Part shown: positions 36,015 through 43,619 of the stretch, one piece after another
Layout of the letters: each line of letters opens with the position of its first letter
Numbering within the stretch: the stretch's first letter is position 1
IMG/VR virus record: IMGVR_UViG_3300012920_000029
Location: 1-64,000 of that record
Source: a virus
DNA: 64,000 nt
Reading direction: 5' to 3' (one strand)
The notes under the pieces: model-generated
Seen by the model: only the letters and a program-made list of their open reading frames with translations
Database searches by the model: none
Told to the model about the DNA's origin: nothing
Position numbers and translations under genes: made by a program

Positions 36015-36672
36015 ATCCAACACCTTTCTGACAAAGGGCACATCCTAAGGCACACTCTTTCGATAGGTACATTAGTTGATATGCGCAAGATTCTAGCACG
36101 CTATCAAGGGAGAAGATCTTCTCATCTTCATCTAGTTCATAAGTAAGCATCTGCGTAGTTTCGCATTTGAAAAAGAAATCAAATCTAGTTCTATTATGAA
36201 TAGAAGAATCTACACCAATCTCTTTCCCTGCAGGCCTCGTGGTAACGATTTCGTATGAATTACCGAAGAAACTTCCTAAAGCTTTAAAGCCATAAGGTTT
36301 CTGTACAGCTAAGGCAATATAAGTTTCAGGACACTCTAGGGGGACCTTCGCTATGTTAGCTAACTCATTTAAGAAGCTAGGTTCTTCTATCAAATAATCT
36401 AGTAACTCGTAGTAAACATTGGAATATTTGTCTACTATAAATGAGTTACCATACTTAGGTAATTCCTCAAGCATAGCTTCCTCATTTTTAAAGAGTACAA
36501 ATGAGCTCACTGTAGACCTAGTTCTACTTCCAGGAATTATTAGCTTATATTCAGGCCTATTTATAAATTCGAAAGCTATAGCATCGCTACTTAGTTTAAT
36601 AGGATTCATCACTAGCTGATTAATAGACCTTTGTTTTACAGCAGAAGGTAGTCGCATGTAGTGTCTAGACAT
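36001..36672 (-). CDS. Unknown protein with C-terminal cysteine cluster, upstream of the RT
   Basis: 223 residues, not recognised. The body is mixed alpha/beta; the last 20 residues have CALGCALCQKG (C-x3-C-x2-C) after a further Cys, which may be a small metal site. The gene overlaps the metallopeptidase/VWA gene by 8 nt upstream and the RT start by 14 nt downstream, so its product is probably made together with RT. Its ribosome binding site is weak (AAAG). Confidence 0.5.
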   Translation of the reverse strand: MSRHYMRLPSAVKQRSINQLVMNPIKLSSDAIAFEFINRPEYKLIIPGSRTRSTVSSFVLFKNEEAMLEELPKYGNSFIVDKYSNVYYELLDYLIEEPSFLNELANIAKVPLECPETYIALAVQKPYGFKALGSFFGNSYEIVTTRPAGKEIGVDSSIHNRTRFDFFFKCETTQMLTYELDEDEKIFSLDSVLESCAYQLMYLSKECALGCALCQKGVGYDNS

Positions 36673-38305
36673 TCTTTAGATGTATGAACTTGCCGTAAGA
36701 AGTAGAACCATATACCTCTGTGGGCCTATTAAAGTAACCCCAGGTATCTGCAGGAATCCTACCTACAGAGGAAATAAGCCAAAGAACTTTAGCTTCAGGA
36801 ATGCGAAGTTCCTGAGGAGGCAAGGTACACTCGCCGTCTGTAGCGTAAATAAGTAAATCTACATTTTTAGGAGGGCGCACTGTTTTAGCATGGTCGTCAT
36901 ACCACACCTTATCTCCGCGTACCCATTCGAATACAGGATTGAAAGATGTTCCTCCGCGGCCACGTAAATCCCTATCTATCTCTGAAGCTTTGCTCATCTC
37001 ATAGATTTTAACTATGCGAGTATCGCACTCTACTACAGTAACTTCTATCCCTGGGTTAGAACGCATAATACCTTCTAACTCAGCAAATATTTCCTGTACT
37101 TCACTATTGGAAACACTACCGCTGGTATCGATTGCGAAAACAATAGAGTACGTAGGATTTTTAATACGACCCGGAAAAGGAGACGTTCTAAAACCTTTAA
37201 TTCTGGTGTAGTTACGCTTAGGTCTACTCATGCTGCGTTTACGTAGATTAGGGTTAGCACTGGTAGTGTACCTCTTTAGTACATCACGCCAGTTAACCTC
37301 AGGATCCTTAGTTAGTTCGTCAACCCACGCTTTAATATTCCCTCCTACAGCACCCCTGCTTTTCTCATTTAAGTTACTAGAAGCATTTACCATAGCTCTT
37401 TTAAACTTACGATTTAGGGCCTCTGTAATTTCGTCAATAGATTTTTCAGAGTCACCAATAGCTGTATCTAGATCAGAGATAATTTGATCCTCCGAAAGAC
37501 CTGCACTACCCAAAAGCTCTTGTAACTGTTTATTAGTCATAGCTTCTAGAGCCTTACTTATGTTGGTAGAACTACCTTCCGTAGAGCTTCCCTCAGCGTT
37601 ATCAGAGGAAGTACCTCCGGGATAGCAATCTTCACCCTCTCCATCACTTCCTCCTATAGGAGGAGGCTTAAGCATGGAGTTATCCCCTCCAGCTCGTTTT
37701 AGTAATTCGTGAGTGTACCACTCCATAGACTTCAGAGGAGGTAATCCTGCGTCAACAGGGTGTATACCTGCGTAGGTACCCATCGCTTCTCCTTCAAATT
37801 TTTGTTCTTCAGTAGGATTTTCTATGGGAGTCCCTACACAGCATTTTAGTTCTCTTAGTGTAAAAATCTTAAACTGATTGATTAGCCACGAATTTAATGC
37901 GTAGTCAGCGGCTACATGCATAACCGCCGCTATTTTGATTAGTTTATCTTTATCTTCTTTGTAGATATCCCTAGCTTGCAACATACGTCCATTATGGCAT
38001 AAAGCTGCATGCCCTAGCTCATGGGTGATAACAATACCAGCACCTAGTTCGTCAAGCTCTTTTACCATATCAGGAGAGTAGCGCATAACATAATGACCAT
38101 TTTCTACAGCCATACTAAACGTAGGTGTATTAGGACATTTTATAATACGCATACCCGATAGGATATCTACAAAGAACGAGAACCTGCCTAGGTGAGAGTT
38201 TCTAACCATGAGCTTTGCAAGGTAGTTGTTCAAATTCTTTTCTAGTTTTATAATTTTAGGAGTATTTGATTTTTTACTCCCAATAATAGATCTTCTTCGT
38301 CGCAT
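36665..38305 (-). CDS. Metallopeptidase-like/VWA domain protein (DUF2201-type)
   Basis: 546 residues from ATG 38305 (GGAGG 7 nt upstream); the in-frame ATG 48 nt earlier would run into the opposite gene. Residues 90-104 contain VITHELGHAALCH, with HExxH at 95-99. A Gly/Ser/Glu-rich linker follows at about 215-265. The C-terminal VWA domain starts near 390 with AIDTSGSVS (MIDAS DxSxS), Thr in GRGGTSF and Asp in ATDGE. This is the DUF2201 putative metallopeptidase plus VWA architecture, which normally works with a MoxR ATPase; one is coded at 40192. Role in phages is unknown. Confidence 0.8.
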   Translation of the reverse strand: MRRRRSIIGSKKSNTPKIIKLEKNLNNYLAKLMVRNSHLGRFSFFVDILSGMRIIKCPNTPTFSMAVENGHYVMRYSPDMVKELDELGAGIVITHELGHAALCHNGRMLQARDIYKEDKDKLIKIAAVMHVAADYALNSWLINQFKIFTLRELKCCVGTPIENPTEEQKFEGEAMGTYAGIHPVDAGLPPLKSMEWYTHELLKRAGGDNSMLKPPPIGGSDGEGEDCYPGGTSSDNAEGSSTEGSSTNISKALEAMTNKQLQELLGSAGLSEDQIISDLDTAIGDSEKSIDEITEALNRKFKRAMVNASSNLNEKSRGAVGGNIKAWVDELTKDPEVNWRDVLKRYTTSANPNLRKRSMSRPKRNYTRIKGFRTSPFPGRIKNPTYSIVFAIDTSGSVSNSEVQEIFAELEGIMRSNPGIEVTVVECDTRIVKIYEMSKASEIDRDLRGRGGTSFNPVFEWVRGDKVWYDDHAKTVRPPKNVDLLIYATDGECTLPPQELRIPEAKVLWLISSVGRIPADTWGYFNRPTEVYGSTSYGKFIHLKNV

Positions 38306-38317
38306 AAAGGACCTCCA

Positions 38318-39298
38318 ATGATCGATCAAAATAATGATGTGACATTCAGCCACTTGAAAACAATTCTAGAAGACATGCCTCAAATACGTGAGCATATTAA
38401 AGAAGCTCAAGTAGGTGAGGAAGTCCGTGAAAAAACTAGTAACAGTGCGTTTGCGGATACCTACAATCGCAGGTTCCCCGTAGCTTCGAAAGCAGACGCA
38501 ATACTGTCAAAAGCTTATGCCACAAAAGTGGCAAATCTTGCGCCAGAAATCATGAATAAAATAGATGTTGCACTTAAAATTTATGATGTTCCCAATAGTA
38601 TATTTGAAACTCAAAAAATAGCTTATGCTACCGAAGAACCTGACTATCTATTAGAGGCTCAACAAAAATTACCTTTGTACAAAAATACTATTACTAAAAC
38701 AGCTGAATACTACTTACATAAAAATGCACATAAATTAAGGCCTAATACTCTTTCTAGTGCTGCAGTAAAATTAGTAAAACACGCATCGTCTAGAGACGAA
38801 GAAGTTTCTACAGAAACTCTCAAGTATGCTGGGTTAGTACAATCTAACTTAGAAGAAGCAACTAACTGGATAGAAGCTAGGGCACATAAAGTAGATAACC
38901 CTAAATATGCAGAAGCATATACTAAGTTAGCTAACGTAGTAAGTAGCCTTGATACTGAGACCAGTAGAGATCAATTAATTAAAGTTTCTAACACCTTGGA
39001 AAATTTAGACACTCTTAGTGGTCTAGATGTTTACTACCACAAATATTTACCTGACTCAGTAAGCACTATTTTTAACACTAAAATAGCTATGGCACCTTCA
39101 GTAGACATGTCTGGTAAGCAAATAGGGTTAGAAAAATTACTAGCAGTAGACCCTTCTGTATACGGAGACATCTTAGGTTCTGATATAGTTGAGGAGATTA
39201 CGGAAAACGGTGAGTTAGACAGTCAAAAACTTATTGAGGTATTTGAGACTTTACCCGCAGATATGAAAGCACTGTTAGTGGAGAAATTATCTCTATGA
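38318..39298 (+). CDS. Hypothetical helical protein
   Basis: 326 residues, start ATG with AAAGGA 6 nt upstream, which lies inside the 12-nt gap to the divergent VWA gene. The sequence is mostly helical with Lys/Ala/Glu-rich segments; ETQKIAYATEE and ITKTAEYYLHKNA repeat a K-x-A pattern seen in putative virion proteins here. No motif recognised. The stop overlaps the next start by 4 nt. A virion or assembly role is possible. Confidence 0.5.
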   Translation: MIDQNNDVTFSHLKTILEDMPQIREHIKEAQVGEEVREKTSNSAFADTYNRRFPVASKADAILSKAYATKVANLAPEIMNKIDVALKIYDVPNSIFETQKIAYATEEPDYLLEAQQKLPLYKNTITKTAEYYLHKNAHKLRPNTLSSAAVKLVKHASSRDEEVSTETLKYAGLVQSNLEEATNWIEARAHKVDNPKYAEAYTKLANVVSSLDTETSRDQLIKVSNTLENLDTLSGLDVYYHKYLPDSVSTIFNTKIAMAPSVDMSGKQIGLEKLLAVDPSVYGDILGSDIVEEITENGELDSQKLIEVFETLPADMKALLVEKLSL

Positions 39299-39939
39299 TA
39301 GGTTCTGTAAAAAGCTCTTATAACAATGAAGTTAAAGCTAAGGAGCTATTGTCTAGTGACATGTTTATACCAGCTACGGCTTTAGTTATCTCTGCAGATA
39401 TAATAACTAGCGGTAATTTTTTTGCTTGGGAAATTGAGACTACGTTTGACTTCTTAGAAGAAGAAAATTGCTTACCCGAGCCCAAGAATCGGGATAGACT
39501 TATGGGAGCCATGTCTATATTGCTAAATCCAGCTTTTCTATGGGACGCTGGGGCTTTTATGGCAGTAAGCCAAACCTTCAACGGAGTCTTAGCGGTACCT
39601 GAAATTTGGGAGCCTCTAACACCCGCTAATGTGGCCTACACTCTAGACGAGATAGAGGCTGTTTACAAAGTATATAATAACACTAAGAAATTAGATCCCC
39701 TATATGCAGAGGAACCTAAGATATTCATGGCCGCTTGTTGTAAGGAGCATGGGGTATCCGTACTTCCTAAAGAGCTTATGTTATGTAAAGACCAGTTTCA
39801 CAGGTTGTATGACTTACCAGAAGACATACCAGATATAGTAAGCAATCCAATATTAGAACGTAAGTTAAAAGAAATAACTACTTATATACAGAAATTAACC
39901 CAACTAAGAGCAAACTTAGTTTCAAAGCTAAAAAAATAG
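39295..39939 (+). CDS. Hypothetical protein
   Basis: 214 residues, starting inside the previous stop (ATGA). It is a soluble mixed protein with aromatic core segments (FFAWEIETTFDF, WDAGAFMAVSQTF) and a helical C-terminal 35 residues. Two adjacent Cys (AACCKEHG) do not form an evident metal site. It is the second of two plus-strand genes lying between the VWA protein and the MoxR ATPase. Function unknown. Confidence 0.5.
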   Translation: MIGSVKSSYNNEVKAKELLSSDMFIPATALVISADIITSGNFFAWEIETTFDFLEEENCLPEPKNRDRLMGAMSILLNPAFLWDAGAFMAVSQTFNGVLAVPEIWEPLTPANVAYTLDEIEAVYKVYNNTKKLDPLYAEEPKIFMAACCKEHGVSVLPKELMLCKDQFHRLYDLPEDIPDIVSNPILERKLKEITTYIQKLTQLRANLVSKLKK

Positions 39940-39986
39940 ACACGAATGCTCCTAATATAAAGTATCTATTTTTTAGTAAATAGTTA
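39940..39986. terminator. AT-rich hairpins between convergent genes
   Basis: In the short spacer between the stop at 39939 (+) and the opposing stop at 39987, CTATTT at 39966-39971 can pair with AAATAG at 39978-39983, and AGTAA at 39975-39979 can alternatively pair with TTACT at 39984-39988. T-rich sequence (39969-39974) lies in the loop. Weak, but positioned as a bidirectional terminator. Confidence 0.35.
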
Positions 39987-40181
39987 CTAGCGTTTGAAGT
40001 TTAGCAAGGCTTTCATTGCCTCGTTTTCCATCTCTCTACGCCATTTTCTATCTTCTTCTAGCGCTTTTATTTTTTCCCTTAGTTTCTCAAGTAAGGGATT
40101 ATAGGTGCCTCTCCAAAAATTTCCATCGGAGAAGTCCTCCTGATCTCGTATAGCTTTAGCTAATGCTTCTAACTCCTCCAT
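39987..40181 (-). CDS. Small charged coiled-coil protein
   Basis: 64 residues with alternating Glu/Lys/Arg and Leu at helical spacing throughout. The ATG at 40181 is preceded by three tandem copies of an AAAGG-containing heptamer (40182-40201). It follows the MoxR-like ATPase gene in the same direction by 10 nt, so it could be a small partner of the ATPase or VWA system. No sequence family recognised. Confidence 0.5.
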   Translation of the reverse strand: MEELEALAKAIRDQEDFSDGNFWRGTYNPLLEKLREKIKALEEDRKWRREMENEAMKALLNFKR

Positions 40182-40201
40182 CCTTTAGCCTTTAGCCTTT
40201 A
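40182..40201 (-). repeat. Triplicated AAAGG-type ribosome binding repeat
   Basis: On the minus strand the sequence reads as three adjacent copies of a 7-bp unit (GCTAAAG) ending directly at the ATG of the 64-aa gene. Only the middle and distal copies have usable spacing for a Shine-Dalgarno pairing. The repeat also contains the stop codon of the ATPase gene. Confidence 0.5.
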
Positions 40202-41349
40202 ATTATGCTCTTAATTTCTGGGAAGATCTCGGTGTTCCAGCCGTCCTTCTTAGACATTACTCCCAAAAGTAAGCGATAATAATTACCGTCTGTATTAACC
40301 TTGAACTTGTTAAGTTCGTGCATAAATTTCATTTTATGCTCTGCACTCAACTCAGCCCAGAATTTAACTACATTGGTAGCTGTAGTTTCTGTATCGGGCT
40401 GATTATCCATTACGAACATAGCTACTGATGTAGTTAGTCGAGACACTAGATCTGCTCGACCCTCACGCTCCATCTTTTCTATGATAGGTTTAGCTTTGCT
40501 AGTGTAGGCAGTAACTACTACCTTAGGAGGTAGTTTGTACTCACTATCTTCTGTAAAGCTTACAAAGTCGCTAGCCATGTCATAATTCAAATAGCCTGCT
40601 AGGATAGAGGCATCTAGTAGGCCTCCGTTAGCGTGGAGGAAGTTCGAAACCTCATGCCATACCGCAGGGTTTCCGTAGATTTTGCCAGCATTACGAGCTT
40701 TTTCGTCCATTAGCGCATCTACGTTACTCTCGATGTATTCTATCACATATTTGTGCATGTCTACCTTACGAGCATATTTAAGCCATCCGCTCACAGAATG
40801 TACAGCATAGTAGTGCTTGAGACGACGTCGCCAAGCAAAGTCAGACATAATGTCTTTAACAGCGTAGTCTCCGTTGTCTGGATTACAGGCGGCCATTAGG
40901 TAGCAGTTTTCAGGTAGTGGGTGTCCGTGTAACCGACGCTCAGTCAGGATATTAAACATGATAGTAGACACCGCTTCACTGGCGCGGGTTACTTCGTCCA
41001 GGAATAGTACGCTAGGCTTTCCTAGTTTCCCGGCTTCGAAAATAGGTTTGATCCATTCTGGCAACTTCATGCCAAAGTATTTAGGATCCTCATCATCAGC
41101 GAAAGGAATACCTAAGTCCTCTGGCTGACATTCGCTCATAGTTTTTGCTACGAAGGCATGTGCCTTTAACCGTTCTGCTATTTGATGGCAAATAGCAGTT
41201 TTGCCAATACCTGAGTCGCCGTGTAGGCAAGGAACTCCCCCACTCAAGCACACCCTAATGATGGTGTTAGCGGCATTAGAAATAGGCACTGTTGTAATCC
41301 CAAGTTTGTTAGTGTACTTTGTTATAGTAGAATCTGTTTGATTTGTCAT
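40192..41349 (-). CDS. MoxR-like AAA+ ATPase
   Basis: 385 residues from ATG 41349 (GAGGAG 4 nt upstream). Walker A is GDSGIGKTA near residues 40-48; Walker B VLFLDEVTRA near 115-124; sensor 1 in LMAACNPDNG near 155. The remaining C-terminal half is helical. The family couples ATP hydrolysis to remodelling of complexes with VWA-domain partners; the likely partner is the metallopeptidase/VWA protein at 36665. The gene is head-to-head with the terminase, 10 nt between start codons. Base composition appears GC-richer than the tail genes. Confidence 0.8.
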   Translation of the reverse strand: MTNQTDSTITKYTNKLGITTVPISNAANTIIRVCLSGGVPCLHGDSGIGKTAICHQIAERLKAHAFVAKTMSECQPEDLGIPFADDEDPKYFGMKLPEWIKPIFEAGKLGKPSVLFLDEVTRASEAVSTIMFNILTERRLHGHPLPENCYLMAACNPDNGDYAVKDIMSDFAWRRRLKHYYAVHSVSGWLKYARKVDMHKYVIEYIESNVDALMDEKARNAGKIYGNPAVWHEVSNFLHANGGLLDASILAGYLNYDMASDFVSFTEDSEYKLPPKVVVTAYTSKAKPIIEKMEREGRADLVSRLTTSVAMFVMDNQPDTETTATNVVKFWAELSAEHKMKFMHELNKFKVNTDGNYYRLLLGVMSKKDGWNTEIFPEIKSIIKG

Positions 41350-41359
41350 AGGACTCCTC

Positions 41360-42874
41360 ATGTTAATGATTAATAGAAAACAACTAGCTGAAGCTAGTCT
41401 TGAACTAGACGGAGATAGATTCTCCTTAAATGACTACCCTTTCTACCACGCTTTATACAAAGGTGAATGGCCTAGTACATTGCTTATGTGCGGTAGGCAA
41501 GTGGGTAAGTCGGTTAGTGCAGCCGCATTTAGTGTATGTGAAAGTGTGGCTATACCTCACTTCAAAACACTATATATAGCACCTACTCTTAAGCAAACCA
41601 GTACTTTTAGTAATACCCGTGTTTCTAAATTAGTGCGCCATAGCCCCGGTATCAAAGCTTTGATGGGGGCCGTTACCTCGGACAATGTATTTCTCAAAGT
41701 CCTAGGCAATGGTAGCGAGTTAATATTTAACTACGCCTCCGACGACCCTGATCGGGTTCGGGGAATCTCTGCAGACCGTGTCATATACGACGAGGTGCAG
41801 GACATAGATTATGACGCTGTAGTACCTGTAGTTAACGAGTGTTTAGCCAACTCTAAGTATGGCTTCGTTAGCTACATGGGTACTCCAAAAACACAAGAGA
41901 ATACTATTCAATTTATTTGGGACAACTCATCCCAGAGCGAGTGGTGCGTTAAATGCGACGCTTGCAGTAAGTACTCTTTTTATAGAACAGTGGACGGAGT
42001 AGGTAAAACAGGACCTATTTGTTTGCACTGCAAAAAAAATGTAGACCCTCGTAACGGTATGTGGGTAGACATGAAGAAAGAGTATTACACTAAGGCCTTC
42101 CATGTGCCTCAGATAATTCTTCCTGCCAATGCTGAGCATGGAAACCGTTGGGAGAGGATTCTAAATAAACTAGATACCTACTCTGATACCAAGTTCAAGA
42201 ACGAGGTATTAGGGGTAAGCGATAGCGTAGGTTCAAGGTTAATCTCTATGGAAGAATTGCATAGAGCCTGTAAATCTAGGCAGTCCGCTTCGGGGTTTGT
42301 TTGCGGAGGTGTAGACTGGTCTGGAGGTGGATCTAAAGGTCTTAGCCGAACCGTCTCTTGGGTATTCTCTCGATCTCCGGGTGGCAAGTTCGTGTGCCAT
42401 CATTATCATATCTACAAGGACGTTAATCCCGTGGATGCTGTAGATAGAATCGCCCAGACCTTCAGAGACCATCAGGTAGCTCTAGTCATGGGAGACGCTG
42501 GGGAAGGAGCCTTAGCTAATAGTCTGTTGACCAAGAAGCTTATGGGAACTCCAGTTTACCAGTGCCAGTACGGCTCTAGTTCCAAACCCCTGAAGTGGAA
42601 TGGAGTTGACCGGTATCTTGTAGATAGGACTACTCTTATCGATTGCTTCTTTTTAGACATCAAGCAAGGTAGAATTCAATTCTTATCCCAGTCTGAGATG
42701 AAAGAGGCCTTCGACGATTTTCTAGCTTTGTACGAAGAAGTCATGCCTTCAGGTAAGAAGGTGTGGCGTCACTCTCCCAACTCTCCAGATGACTGTCTCC
42801 ATGCGGCAGTGTTTTCATGGGCTGCGTGTAAGATATTAACCCATGATTTATCCTTCTACCATAAGGATTCTTAG
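41360..42874 (+). CDS. Terminase large subunit
   Basis: 504 residues, AGGA 6 nt before ATG. ATPase: Walker A LMCGRQVGKS at about 42-51, Walker B VIYDEVQD with Asp144/Glu145, motif III-like SYMGTP at 171-176. An inserted zinc finger has C196, C199, C202 and C221, C224. Nuclease: GVDWSG with Asp319, VMGDAGE near 400, and SPDDCLHAAVF near the C-terminus, giving the RNase H-like acidic triad. It drives DNA packaging and cuts the concatemer. The small terminase was not recognised. The gene is followed by the non-coding RNA array. Confidence 0.85.
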   Translation: MLMINRKQLAEASLELDGDRFSLNDYPFYHALYKGEWPSTLLMCGRQVGKSVSAAAFSVCESVAIPHFKTLYIAPTLKQTSTFSNTRVSKLVRHSPGIKALMGAVTSDNVFLKVLGNGSELIFNYASDDPDRVRGISADRVIYDEVQDIDYDAVVPVVNECLANSKYGFVSYMGTPKTQENTIQFIWDNSSQSEWCVKCDACSKYSFYRTVDGVGKTGPICLHCKKNVDPRNGMWVDMKKEYYTKAFHVPQIILPANAEHGNRWERILNKLDTYSDTKFKNEVLGVSDSVGSRLISMEELHRACKSRQSASGFVCGGVDWSGGGSKGLSRTVSWVFSRSPGGKFVCHHYHIYKDVNPVDAVDRIAQTFRDHQVALVMGDAGEGALANSLLTKKLMGTPVYQCQYGSSSKPLKWNGVDRYLVDRTTLIDCFFLDIKQGRIQFLSQSEMKEAFDDFLALYEEVMPSGKKVWRHSPNSPDDCLHAAVFSWAACKILTHDLSFYHKDS

Positions 42875-42883
42875 TTTCCGCTT

Positions 42884-43018
42884 CTACTAGTCCAAGATGA
42901 CCATCCCGGTAACCATGCTCCGTGGCCTCTGTAGCGAAGCGGAGAGGCCTGGTGCGTTGGTGCTAGCTTATAGTACGTAAGAGTATCTCTTACCAAGCTA
43001 ACCAATAGCGACTAGTAG
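42884..43018. ncRNA. Structured RNA unit 1
   Basis: Closing stem CTACTAGT (42884-42891) with ACTAGTAG (43011-43018), 8 bp. CCAAG at 42892-42896; AGCG at 43007-43010. Stem GGCCTCT (42924-42930)/AGAGGCC (42943-42949) with a loop containing GCGAAGC. Hairpin GTAAGAG-TAT-CTCTTAC at 42977-42993, which sits on a longer stem TAGCTT/AAGCTA plus TTGGT/ACCAA. A run of eight T (43019-43026) follows on the plus strand. Strand uncertain. Confidence 0.65.
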
Positions 43019-43027
43019 TTTTTTTTA

Positions 43028-43143
43028 CTTAGTCCAAGAATTTTCCCAGGCACGCTGCGCAGGCTTTGCGAAGCAAAGCAAGCGAGGCGTCAAGCATTTT
43101 GAGTTTAGGAGTAGCTCCTAAGTATGCTTGTTTAGCGACTAAG
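43028..43143. ncRNA. Structured RNA unit 2
   Basis: Closing stem CTTAGT (43028-43033)/ACTAAG (43138-43143). CCAAG at 43034-43038, AGCG at 43134-43137. Internal hairpin GCTTTG-CGAAG-CAAAGC shares the GCGAAGC loop of units 1 and 3. Stem CAAGCAT/ATGCTTG encloses the hairpin TTAGGAG-TAG-CTCCTAA (43105-43121). Stem positions match unit 1 but with changed base pairs. Confidence 0.65.
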
Positions 43144-43147
43144 CTAA

Positions 43148-43289
43148 CATTTACTAGTCCAAGATATCGTCCTGGTTCCGGCGACGCAAGGTTGCTGTAG
43201 CGAAGCGAAAGCACCTGACGCGCCTGGAAGTCAGCTTGTTGCAGGTAAGAGTAACTCTTACTAAGCTAACCAATAGCGACTAGTAAATG
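43148..43289. ncRNA. Structured RNA unit 3
   Basis: Longest closing stem of the family: CATTTACTAGT (43148-43158) with ACTAGTAAATG (43279-43289), 11 bp. CCAAG follows the left arm and AATAGCG precedes the right arm. Hairpin GTAAGAG-TAA-CTCTTAC at 43245-43261. The loop GTAGCGAAGCG is shared with unit 1, and the last 20-odd nt before the right arm are nearly identical to unit 1, so these two are recent duplicates. Confidence 0.65.
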
Positions 43290-43291
43290 TT

Positions 43292-43405
43292 CCTAGACCA
43301 AGAGAGCCACAGCCTGAGCTGGGGACCCCATTCCAGCTACGCTGGAAAAAAAGAAGGTATAGGTGAAGTTAGTAACTAACTTCCAACCCTCTCAAAGCGT
43401 CTAGG
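43292..43405. ncRNA. Structured RNA unit 4
   Basis: Closing stem CCTAGA (43292-43297)/TCTAGG (43400-43405). CCAAG at 43298-43302, AGCG at 43396-43399. Internal hairpins include CCAGC-TAC-GCTGG and GAAGTTAG-TAA-CTAACTTC (43365-43383, 8 bp). The middle region is diverged from units 1-3 and has an A-run after the first hairpin. Confidence 0.6.
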
Positions 43406-43409
43406 TTGT

Positions 43410-43506
43410 GCACAAACCAAGTGGGCGAGACCTCGAATTCAGGACTCGGTCCGCAACTTGTGTGCAGTAGTATCTTCTGCCATGCTTACCGCATGAGCGT
43501 TTGTGC
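43410..43506. ncRNA. Structured RNA unit 5
   Basis: Closing stem GCACAAA (43410-43416)/TTTGTGC (43500-43506), extendable to 10 bp with flanking bases. CCAAG at 43417-43421, AGCG at 43496-43499. Hairpin GCAGTAG-TAT-CTTCTGC (43464-43480) has one T-T mismatch, followed by a small hairpin ATGC-TTACC-GCAT. Shortest unit, 97 nt. Confidence 0.6.
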
Positions 43507-43610
43507 GCACAAACCAAGAGATTGCGAGCTCTGCAGCGTGCATCGATCGCAGATCACATCTTGAATGCAGTAGTAGCTACTGCGTATGCTTAACACATAA
43601 GCGTTTGTGC
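43507..43610. ncRNA. Structured RNA unit 6
   Basis: Same closing stem as unit 5: GCACAAA (43507-43513)/TTTGTGC (43604-43610), starting on the next base after unit 5. CCAAG at 43514-43518, AGCG at 43600-43603. Perfect hairpin GCAGTAG-TAG-CTACTGC (43567-43583), then TATG/CATA hairpin. Units 5 and 6 share ends but differ in the middle. Confidence 0.6.
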
Positions 43611-43619
43611 TAAACCCCC

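Noticed and set aside
43029-43214. Short minus-strand ORF of 61 codons inside the RNA array
   Set aside because: It spans parts of two RNA units, has no ribosome binding site, and its codons follow the RNA stems.
42884-43610. RNA units as ordinary tRNAs
   Set aside because: On the minus strand they have an acceptor-like stem, a small first hairpin and a 7-nt-loop arm, but lack U33, a purine at 37 and any convincing T arm, and the part before the right arm is far too long and variable.
42884-43610. Array as CRISPR
   Set aside because: Units are 97-142 nt with only short conserved boxes at the ends, no identical 24-40 nt repeats and no cas genes beyond Cas4-like nucleases that belong to the replication operon.
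42884-43610. Array as retron msr-msd RNAs for the RT at 35058
   Set aside because: Retron RNAs have AGC right after the left inverted repeat and lie next to the RT. Here AGCG is before the right arm on the plus strand, the locus is 7 kb away, and there are six copies. A functional link is not excluded but the retron label does not fit.
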